Source of the DNA: Notospermus geniculatus
Lineage: Eukaryota > Nemertea > Pilidiophora > Heteronemertea > Lineidae
Length of the DNA stretch: 64,000 nucleotides
Direction of reading: 5' to 3'
Assembly (NCBI GenBank): GCA_002633025.1
Contig: NMRB01000352.1
Location: 11,792 to 75,791, forward strand
Made by a program: the position numbers and the translations under genes
Notes under the pieces: generated by a model
What the model saw: only the letters and a program-made list of their open reading frames with translations
The model's database searches: none
Told to the model about the DNA's origin: nothing
Shown: in pieces, positions 22,089 through 31,528 of the stretch
How positions within the stretch are numbered: position 1 is the first letter of the stretch
How the letters are laid out: every line of letters starts with the position of its first letter

Positions 22089-25000
22089 TTTTTAGCTCAC
22101 CATGGTGAGCTCTTCCGATGGTGCAGCGTCCGTCGTCGTCCATTAGCAGGGCACGTTTTGTAACCGCTGGAGCTATTGATCTGAAACCTGGTGCGTATAT
22201 ACCCCTTAAAGTCATATGACCTATGACACCGAGTTTCGGTCCGATTCGATCCTTGAGGTGGCCAGTAGGTGGCTAAGACCAAAAAAAGTGCAATAACTCC
22301 TGAACTAATGACTGGATCATCTCCAAATTTTTCTCATGGGTGTATACAACGGGTTTTTTATTTGACCTATTTTTCGAGGTCACAGAGGTCAAAGATTTTT
22401 TCCTTTTGGTGGCACGTTTCCTAACCGCTGGGGCTATTGACCTTAAAGATAATGTATCACGACTTCATTGTTTACATTCAATGTTTGTAAACATGGATGT
22501 TTACATTATGTTATTTTGGACTTTAGGACATGCCAACCCACTAAATTGAATATTTTCAGAATCAAAATAATTTCTAGAGGGTCATGCCACCAACAAATTA
22601 CTCATAAGACAAAGAAAGACTGTACATAAACAAACAAAATGTAAATAAACAATGATTTTCGTGGCCCGCGAAAATATCCGTGATATATTATCTTTAAACT
22701 TGGTACACATACATGTATATCCTTATGTCCTCTGACCTATGACACCAAGTTTCAGTCCGATTCGATTCTTGGCTTGGCCACCAGGTGGCCAAAACACAAA
22801 AAGTGCACTAACTCCTCAACTAATGACTGGATCATCTCCATATTTTTATCATAGTTGTATGTAATGAGGATACATGACATGTGTAACGGGCTTGTGATTT
22901 GACCTACCCCAGCTAGCATCGAACGTTTTACAAACGTTATTTTGACGTTCGAGTGAACGTTTAGAAAACGTTTTTGAAAAACGTTATATTTGCGTAAATT
23001 TGCACCCACAGAAAACGTTTTTTGAACATCCAGACAAAACGTTTTATGGACATTTTTGCAACGTTTAATAGGCGTTACCTTGAAAGCAAGCAGACGTCAT
23101 ATTCACGTCAGGATTACGTCAGCATTGGTCAGTAGTGTCGTCATGATTACGTCCGATCATTAATTTTAGGACTAATCCCAACATCCTACAAATTAGAGAG
23201 CTTCTGCAAGAGCCAGGAGTGGGAGTCTCCTGCTGATCGAAAAAACCCTCATCAAGGGACTCTGTTAGGCTGAGTAAGCCGTAACATTCAAGTTACCATA
23301 AATAATACAGAGGAGTCAGGGATTTCATTCAAATAAAAGTTTTTCATATGTGTGGTGCAATGGATCATCATTTCCACCCCACAAAAATAATGAGCGAAGT
23401 TTGTTGTACAAAAATATGTTGTTATCATGTTAGTATATGGGGAGGCAACATTCCTATAGTTTTGTTTTGTAATGTTTGTTTCTCTACAATTAGTTATTAA
23501 GATTAGTATTAAAAGTAGGTTGGCGCCTTTTCCACGTAATTTTGACGTCTTTTCGACGTAAATTTGACGTCTTTTGTGGAAATACTGTGTGAAATTTTAA
23601 GTTTGACATCGACGTTCTGCATTGTTATACTACTGTACAAGTTAGTTCTGTACAAGTTAGTAAGTTGGGCTTAACAGAGTGTTTAACTGAATGTTCAGCA
23701 AACGTCTGTTTTACGTTTTAGTAATGTCTTTATAATGTTCCATCAGTACGTTCGATAAACATTTCAGGAAAACGTTATCCGAACGTTGACCTAACGTTAA
23801 CAACATCCCATGAACATTTCACTCCCAAATTAAACTGCTTCACTATACTGGCGCTTTTCCATAAACTGGCATGACGGAGACAGACGTCGTAGCTGACAAG
23901 ACCGGCCCGTCACGGTGCAAATGACTGCGTGCGTAGGCCGAGGTCATGTAGGTGGCATGGGGAATGGGGTATTTTGTGGTTTTTTAGGCAAATGACATCT
24001 AATATATGTTGGTTTACCGTTTTAATACAGACGTCTGATCGACGTTTACCAAACGTCCAGAAAACGTCTTACAACATTTGTCTCTTTCGTGATCCAATGA
24101 ACTTTTGCCAACATACGGGACCTGTACACTCATCCTATCAAGTATCATGAATCGTATTTAATATATTCAGAGATAATTACACAACGTTTTATTGACGTTG
24201 ACCAAACGTCTATGACGAACATCTGACGTTCGGCGAAAAATATAAGTTTAATAAACGTTTTTTTAACATTCCAATGCTAGCTGGGACTTTTCAAGGGCAC
24301 ATAGGTCAAAGTTTGAAATTTGACATTTGGTGGCGGGTTTCGTAACTGCAACAAGGGGAATTGACCTGAAACTTGGTACATATACAGCCCTATGTCAGTT
24401 GACCTATGACACCAAGTTTCAGTCCGAATCGATTCTTAGCTTGGCCACCAGGTGGCAAAACTGAAAACTCAAATTCCAATATATTACTGTACTAACATCT
24501 GGATTGTCTCCAAATTTTCATCATCCGTGCATCTGAAGAGGATACATCATGGCATGTAAAAGGTTTTTGATTCGACCTATTTTTCAAGGCCACAGAGGTC
24601 AAAGTTCAAAATTTTTCATTTCGTGGCGATTTGACGTCATATTTTCTAACTTGGTGTGATCAGGGTCTGGGTACCCTAGCTGTTTACCTGGAGCTCAAGG
24701 CTTGCCTGAGAACATTCCGATTTAACCAGTCTAGAAGGGGACGGCTGGCTATCTATACGAATTTGGATGGTACAGGCATCCATTATCAATCATATTCCGA
24801 TGCGCCATGTTGTGGACAGCATGGCGATACCAGTAGTAAGCGGACAGTGTGGGCATCCCAAAAATAATGGACCGGATGGTCCTAACATCTGATTTTATGA
24901 GGATGGCTCTGCCGTCCTTGTCACCAGAATTTCAGAAGGCCAAGACTAAAGAAGCAGGTTCTGCGCAATATCTCGGGGGAAATCTATAAATAGCTCTGGG

Positions 25001-25293
25001 GAACCCATCATGACGTCAAGCATGGAATTCCGAGCGTTAATGAAATGGTCCATGGACCATGTGCTCACCCGTAGTGTAATGACAGAGAGAGGTACATGTA
25101 CATGTCAGTTATGAGCAATCTGGGTCAAGTTTAGGTCAGCTGACCTAGGGGTATATATGTACCAAGTTTCAGATCAATAGCTCCAGCAGTTACGAAACGT
25201 GCCCTGCTAACGGACAACGACGATGGACGACGGACGACAGACGACGGACGACGGACGCTGACTGACGACAAAAGCTCACGGGTGAGCTAAAAA
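22089..25293. mobile_element. 3.2-kb element with tttttagctcacc termini
   Basis: The ends tttttagctcaccatggtga and, in inverse, the sequence ending gggtgagctaaaaa begin terminal inverted repeats of about 130 bp that include agcagggcacgtttt and ggagctattgatctgaaac. The interior carries three direct repeats of gacctatgacaccaagtttc with gattcgattcttggcttggc (near 22216, 22737 and 24402). A fragment of the same family lies at 30966-31140. No transposase frame is visible. It lies inside the ApoL-like intron and itself contains a second insertion (22908-24285). Confidence 0.8.
22908..24285. mobile_element. Nested 1.4-kb element, cccagctagcat termini
   Basis: cccagctagcat at 22908 and atgctagctggg ending at 24285 are exact inverse copies. 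The ends are rich in aacgtt motifs (for example aaacgttttttgaaca), repeated in both orientations. The host repeat is interrupted: sibling copies read gacctatttttc across this point (near 22364 and 24577), whereas here gaccta and ttttcaag are split by the insert with at most a 2-bp duplication (ac). No transposase was found. Confidence 0.82.
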
Positions 25294-25518
25294 TAGATAC
25301 AGGGTACCTGTGCCATGGGGTGGTGCCACCGGATGTTATTCCATACTCAAGTGATATTGATATGAAATTGACACCACCTCTTCACCTTATCATACACTTA
25401 ATTTACATGTCGACCTAATACTGGCTGAATTATATAACTGTCCTGGTATATTTACAAGAATAAATCGTCAATTTCTTCTTTCGCCGAAAACTGATTTCAA
25501 ATACAGAATACGACGTAC

Positions 25519-25583
25519 CTTAAATTTCTCTTTGAACTCATTCAAATGTCCTTCTAGTACGAAAAGTGCCTCTGCTACTTTTT
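25519..25583 (-). CDS. ApoL-like protein, upstream exon
   Basis: The 65-base exon lies between a good acceptor (tttttggttacag) and a consensus donor (aag followed by gtacgt). It encodes KVAEALFVLEGHLNEFKEKFK after two bases completing the previous codon, and it ends in phase 0, matching the phase-0 start of the exon at 22025. The amphipathic, charged helix is compatible with the N-terminal region of ApoL-like proteins. No first exon was identified further upstream, so the start of the gene is unknown. Confidence 0.4.
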
Positions 25584-25902
25584 CTGTAACCAAAAATCAG
25601 ATGATATCGATCGTAAACTGTGATTTAAAAATACTAGCATATTGACCGTCAGCGAACACATTTTGAGGGAGTGTGTTTGTCCTTGAATATCCTGTGGGTA
25701 GTAGACTGATAGGAGAAGGGTTCACACCGGAAAAAAATTAAAGCATAAATGAAACATGTGTCACTATGTCTGTTAAAGATTCCTCAATCACATAGTAAAA
25801 ATCCCCATCAATCCCACTTGCGGAAAAAAAATTACGCGCTTTTTAAACTTCATTGTTAAACCCAGAACTGAACCCTCTGCAGGAGAATTGAGACCGGATG
25901 TT
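25584..25902. other. Likely intron or upstream DNA of the ApoL-like gene
   Basis: No exon-like segment with a phase match to 25583 was found. Confidence 0.3.
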
Positions 25903-26251
25903 CAACTAACTTTTGAACGGTAGTATTTACACCCACTAAATGTATTACAAACAGATAGAAACAAGGTGCCACTTAATCGAAAAAAACATTTTTTTGTAGT
26001 TTTTAAGCAGTTATGTAATCAGGCCTTTTCTTAAAAGGCGCGCGATTGCCAAAATACATAAAAACGCAGTTTCCAATTACATTGTAATTGGAAACTGCGT
26101 TTTTATGTATTTTGGCTAATTTACGTAAAATGTCATTTCTTATTACATGAAACAATTAAAAACATGCTTGTCTGCTTCTAAGGTGCCATGTTTCTCTCTA
26201 TTGGTAATACATTTATGGGGTGTAAATCCAACCGTTCATAAGTTAGTTGTA
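25903..26251. repeat. Foldback element with a palindromic centre
   Basis: The left arm (25903-25977: caactaacttttgaacggt, tatttacacccactaaatgt, gatagaaacaaggtgcca) matches the right arm (26180-26251) inversely. Its midpoint coincides with the 69-bp palindrome at 26048-26116. A diverged relative of the right arm lies near 45424-45500. Confidence 0.8.
26048..26116. repeat. Perfect 34+1+34 palindrome
   Basis: gccaaaatacataaaaacgc and agtttccaattaca are followed, after one base, by their exact complement ending ttttatgtattttggc. No mismatches are seen. Confidence 0.96.
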
Positions 26252-27621
26252 CAGTCTTGTTAAAAAATAAAAAGACAGTGATGTTTTCTATTCTGCTGAG
26301 ATGCCAATGGTCATTTATGGGCAAGATTGCCATTTTTATACTTAAGAATATGTTGTCTAAATGATGACATACCAAATTTAGGATTTGTGGCAAATTATCA
26401 TGAAAATATTAAAATTTCAAAATATCAAGAAAAACCACAATTTTTAGAATCACCACCTTTCATTTCAAAATTAGCTTGATATTATTCCCTGATGATTTCT
26501 AAGAAATTCTGTGAAAAAAAGTTTCAAAAAATCTCTTGTCCTTTTCAAGAAATATCAAAATATATCAGAAAAAGATGCTATATTTTGGGGGCATTTTAAG
26601 ACTTTCGTTGAATTCTTCGTCTGTTGAAGTAAAATGATGGAATAATCAGTGTGAACTATTATGTTATCATGATGAGTGACTGTTGATGAGGGGAAAACAT
26701 ATTAACTATCGAATATTGCAAAATATCAAATTCATAAAAACTGATGATATTCTGATATACATATCTGGAAAATCAGAAATGATTTTTAAAAAGTTTCTTA
26801 ACAGGACTTCATAGGATTGACTGGTGAATGATATCACGCTGATTTTAAATTAAAAACTCAGAATTTTGAAAAATGAAGCTTTTTGATATTGATCTTTTCA
26901 CGATATTTTAGTGATATTTTGTCACAAACCTTCAATTTCGTATGTGATCCTTTTAACAACGTTATAGGGCATAACATATACAAGTTGAGGTTGGAACCTT
27001 CGGTATTAGCTGTCTTTTTACTTTTTAACAAGACTGTACATCGGTTCCCACTCTCCTGTACAAAGCTCTGTTCTTGGGCCCAATGATAAAGTCAGTTCCA
27101 AAACTTCAAACCTTAATAAAAAATTTTCCCCAAAAGGGATTCATGGGGATTTTCAGTATGTTATTTCTCAAAGTCATATGTATAAAATGACAAAAAAATT
27201 GTTCACCCCTTAATTTTTTCTAGGTTGTGGGACAAGATTGGTCTCTCCTACCAGTCTATAGAGAGTCTGTTGCTTTATATTGATGAGTCGTTTTTGGAGA
27301 GGGCTAGTTTCATGGCTAGGAATCTATTTGTTAATCGTTAACCCCCAAACCCATGAGCAGTGAAGAGTTTTCACTTTACAAACAGGAGCATCACGTCTGG
27401 TTTATTACACCTCTTCAGCTCATAATGCCAAGGGGACCCAGATTCATGATAGCTATAGGTTCACATGAGTCCTACTGTGTATCTGCCCCCAGCCACTCAT
27501 TCGTAGGTCACTGCCATTAATCTTGTAGATGGCAGCGCAGGTCACCACACATCTGATTTCTCTCTTTTTCATAGATAAGAAATAGAAACGGGTTTCTAAG
27601 GTGAAAGTCATCACGTCTTTC
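26252..27621. other. AT-rich intergenic DNA
   Basis: Long AT-rich tract with many aaaatatcaa-type words and no coding evidence. The segment 26990-27110 (aacaagactgtacat, caatgataaagtcagt) resembles 45500-45560, marking it as part of a dispersed repeat. Confidence 0.4.
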
Positions 27622-27697
27622 TTCCAGATTCGAACCCACGGCCCCTCGCATGAGGCATCAATCGCCAGCACTAAGGGGCAGCACGCCTTAAACCACT
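27622..27697 (-). repeat. tRNA-derived SINE head (pol III A/B boxes)
   Basis: On the minus strand tggtttaaggcgtgctgcc resembles a pol III A box, and gtgggttcgaatc matches the B-box core GGTTCGANTC about 45 bases later. Clean acceptor and T-stem pairing are lacking, so a decayed tRNA-related SINE is more likely than a working tRNA gene. Confidence 0.4.
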
Positions 27698-27816
27698 TTC
27701 TCTCTTTTTCATACAAATAATCACTTCTTTTAAAACCGAAATACCGGTACCATAAAAGCAGTCTCCTCCTATTGTACTGTACACATAGGTCGCTCTTCGT
27801 AGGCTTCAAGCCCCAA

Positions 27817-28034
27817 CACAAGCCTGCCGCACACGGGAGCTATCTGCTGAGCAAAAAGTTATTCGAGACCGTTTGCTCAGCAGATAGCTCGCGTGTGCGC
27901 GTAATTTCGGTGAGTTTGTTGCCTCGCGAGGCAGAAAGCTCGCGTGTGCGCGTATTTTTCGGTGAGCTATCTGCTGAGCAAACGGTCTCGAATGACTTTT
28001 TGTTCAGCAGATAGCTCCCGTGTGCGGCAGGCTT
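27817..28034. repeat. Nested inverted-repeat element
   Basis: aagcctgccgcacacgggag and ctcccgtgtgcggcaggctt are the outer complementary ends. Inside, gagctatctgctgagcaaa and its complement occur four times in alternating orientation, around a cctcgcgagg palindrome. Several alternative hairpins are possible. Confidence 0.88.
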
Positions 28035-28087
28035 AAGGTCGATCTATACCCATTGCGTGACGCCGAACTGCCCAACTTAAACTCGTG

Positions 28088-28560
28088 ATAATTCNATTGC
28101 TGGAGAAAACGAGATGACCTGGGTACCAGGGTACCTGCATGTGATTGGGCACATGTCCCACTAACATCCCCACCCTAGCTCAGCCAGAAACACCTCGGTA
28201 TTTTCGTAGCCCCACTGAAAGATTTTTCCCTTACCCCCACCCTGTTTTTGTTACAAGCCAACTTTGTCGAGTCATTGCTGGAGAAAACGAGATGACCTGG
28301 GTACCAGGGTACCTGCATGTGATTGGGCACATGTTCCACTAACATCCGCACCATAGCCCAGCCAGAAACACCTCGGTATTTTCGTAGCCCCATTGAAAGA
28401 TATTTTCCCTTACCCCCACCCTGTTTTGGTTAGCTACCAACTTTGCCGAGTCATTGGTGGAGAAAATGAGATCACCTGGGTATCGATCAGGGTACCTGCA
28501 TGTGAATGGGCACGTCTCCCGCTAACATGCCCGCCATTGCTCCCCCTGAAACACCTCGGC
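28088..28560 (+). repeat. ~178-bp tandem repeat, three units
   Basis: Units contain gagaaaacgagatgacctgg, tacctgcatgtgattgggca and cccttacccccaccctgttt, with starts near 28097, 28273 and 28453. The third is the most diverged. A single N at 28095 lies at the array edge, where copy number may be collapsed. Confidence 0.9.
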
Positions 28561-28634
28561 ATTTATGTGTACAAGAAACAAAACTTCCCCCTGGCGTGAA
28601 CTTCATATATATATATGCGAGAAAATCTCAAAAT

Positions 28635-29075
28635 CGGTAATGAGAATCGAACATTTAATAGCTTCGGCCTCAAAAAGTCACTCTGTGTAACTTCATATAC
28701 ATGTATTTGCAAGAAATCTCAAAAACAGTAATGAGAAACGAACATTTAATTGCTTTGGCCTCAAAAAGCCCAAAATCGGTAATGAGAAACGAACGTTTAA
28801 TTCATTTGGGCTCAAAAAGCCAAAAACTCGGCAATGAGAAACGAACATTTAATTGCTTTGGCCTCAAAAAGTCCATAATCGGTAATGAGAAACGAATATT
28901 TAATTGCTTTGGCCTCTAAAAGCCAAAAAATCGGTTATGAGAAACGAACATTTATTTGGTTTGGCCTTAAAAAGTTGGTGATAGAATGTGGTGCTGACTT
29001 GACCATTCCACATTTTACATCGACCTCGCTAATGAGAAACGAACATTTAATTGGTTTGGCCTCAAAAAGTTGGTG
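28635..29075 (+). repeat. ~50-bp tandem repeat, about eight units
   Basis: The unit core is ggtaatgagaaacgaacatt with taattgctttggcctcaaaa. Spacing varies between about 48 and 95 bp, and the last units carry extra ttggtgatagaatgtggtgc sequence, itself duplicated at 28974 and 29069. Confidence 0.85.
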
Positions 29076-29652
29076 ATAGAATGTGGTGCTGGCTTGACCA
29101 TTCCTGACCATTCCACATTTTACATCGACCAACTCGGGTAAGTAACCCGGGTAAACTTGGTGATAGGATTCGGTGATAGCTTGATTAAGGCTAGAAAATT
29201 TGGTGCTAGCTTGACACAGTGACGCTCTGGCGTGGGTAGTAGGCCTAGGCCGACACATCCTGCAATGCCCTGTGGACATCCACCTCGTTTCGGTGGGGAA
29301 GAGGGGCATTCCCTCCTGTGTACTTGCCAATTGTTAATTCACAAATAAACCATGCATAGCATTGAGGAAATGCCACTTGATGTAATGGACAAATTTCGCG
29401 CCTAGTGCTACAACGTCTGCACATAGGCCTAAATCTGGTGTTAGGAGTTACCGGATACCAAGCTCATAGCATTGTATCTCATTCCATAATTTATGGCACA
29501 GCTGCTCCAAACACATGAACTGGATCATACCGTCGTGTTCTGATCCCACTGTTACGTCCTCGTTGACAAGATAATCCATGAGAATTATGTTGACACGAAG
29601 TTAATTCAGGAACAATCAGAAACTCAGGGAGTTTGTCAGCGAATCGAGAAAT
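29076..29652. other. Intergenic, no gene seen
   Basis: Short duplications of gaccattccacattttacat (near 29000 and 29107) belong to the preceding array. Nothing else is supported. Confidence 0.4.
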
Positions 29653-30140
29653 TTTCACAGCTGTAGTCTGGTTCCCTGACCTGCTGTATGGTGGCGCTGA
29701 CTGATGGTGCGATACAGAGGTCAGGCAGGCGCCGCGTCGATACTGAGCTAAAAATAGAACATTAGTCATGCACTGACCGTTATGGGATATCGGGATTCGG
29801 TGAACGAGTTGTACATTTGTGTGTGAAAACTGTCAAAATGCTGGGTATTCTTTATGTTTTCATTGCACCAGTATCAGCTCTGCCTCTGCATCGTCCTGTA
29901 CAGATATCGCAAGAGAAATAATTTCGAAGTTGTAGGGTCAAAAGGCTGCACAATCGGCTTGATGTTCGATGTAGCGAAACATCCTGTTACTAAGTGACGT
30001 CACAGCAAAATTGTCAGGATCTTGACAATTTTAGATCACGTGATCAAGTATTAACGGTGGCGCCTGCCTGACCTCTGTATCGCACCATCAGTCAGCGCCA
30101 CCATACAGCAGGTCACGGGAACCAGACTATCACAGCTGCC
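29653..30140. repeat. Inverted-repeat element with ~80-bp arms
   Basis: The left arm (29653-29735: agtctggttccctgacctgc, tatggtggcgctgactgatg, cagaggtcaggcaggcgcc) is matched inversely at 30057-30140. About 320 bp of unique DNA lies between the arms. A minus-strand frame crossing the left arm is not supported as coding. Confidence 0.85.
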
Positions 30141-31515
30141 ATTTTGCGATATGACCAAGACGGGATAGAAGCTGTACTGTGATTGGCTGGATTCGGCGGA
30201 GTTCAGTACTCCGCTGCTTCCCCAACGAAATGGCATGGATGTCGCCAGGGACTGAACCAAGCGCGAGTTGGGGAGCTGGTTGTGAAGACCCTGGGTGCGA
30301 GGATGAGGCCGACATGACTGACAAGACTTGTATTGTTACATACCCCGTTGCTCTTCCTCCTTTTCTGTGGCACGTGCGTCTAATTGTTTGACTATAGATG
30401 AACAGGATTTGCTTTCCAAGAAGCTGTGTAACGCATCAGTTTTCTGTACAACAAGAATCGACATCAATCTCAGCATTTGGTTTCAGAGTTCAAACATTTT
30501 GGTTCCAGAAGCCACCGCTAGGGCTAGAAGGCTTCGGCTCTGGCTGCCATCTTTGCGACCAAAATTTGTCGCGAATCTGTTTATAGATCATTATGTTGAC
30601 ATCACGGTTTATTTTTAGACTGGGCACGTGGGTGCTAAAAGAAAACAAACATGCCTAATCGCGAGGAATGACAGCACCGAGAAAGTTTCTTGATGAGAAT
30701 GTTTGTATGTGTTACGGCACACTTGACACTAGATGGCGTTATCTTCTATAACACCACCAATCGACGTCATCTTCGGAGGTACTCGGCTACATTCGGGCGG
30801 CCATCGTAACCTACCTCGACTGTATATAGGAGCCTCGGCGTAGTAANGGTAGGCCTAGGCCCCCCCCCCCAATACTACTATTTTGATGGCAATGCAGTTC
30901 AAATGCCTAGGCCTAGACTTGAACACGCAGTTGTCATCTGTTCTTCTGGGACATTAACCCTAACCAAGTTTCGGTCCGATTCGATTCTTAGCTTGGCCTC
31001 CAGGTGGCCAAAACCAAGTCCTGCAACTTGGGAATGACTTGACCCAGATGTTCGCTCATATGTGCCTCTCTCTGTCATTAGACTATTATGTCAACGAGTG
31101 AGCACATGGTCCATGGACCATTTCATTTGTAATGTGCATCGAATCTGTTTGGGGTAAATTTTCATCAAACTTGAACTTGTCTTCACCGGATTCGTAACAT
31201 CTGACCTACACGCGGAAAGGAAAAGCAGCTCCTGGTTTGTTAAAACGGACGAAAAAAATGTCGGCAATGCTTTAACTCGTCAGACATCAGTTTGAATAAA
31301 TTAAATGCTAATCTTTTTCTCACACATGCCTGAGAGCATGAATATAAAATTTGAAAGTAAATAAATAGAGTGAGTAACAGGTTGGCCACCATAACAAATC
31401 AAGCAAAAGCCTTCGAAACACAAAGTTCAAATGTGAGAGGGTCGTTTGTCACCCCTAAAAAACACTGGTTTGTATATGATAGGTAGTTTGGGTAAACCAG
31501 CCCTTTATTTTGCAG
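30141..31515. other. Intergenic; upstream region of RING/B-box gene 1
   Basis: A fragment of the tttttagctcacc family lies at 30966-31140 (gtttcggtccgattcgattc, aatggtccatggaccat inverted relative to 25047). A poly-C run and a single N occur near 30847-30870. The presumed 5' noncoding exon of gene 1 should lie here, but I could not place its donor. Confidence 0.4.
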
Positions 31516-31528
31516 AAAGGATCAAGTC

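Noticed and set aside
27622-27697. Functional tRNA gene
   Set aside because: A and B boxes are present, but the acceptor and T stems do not pair well; a SINE fragment fits better.
28088-29075. CRISPR-like array
   Set aside because: Repeats are contiguous and diverged, without unique spacers of constant size, and the genome is eukaryotic.
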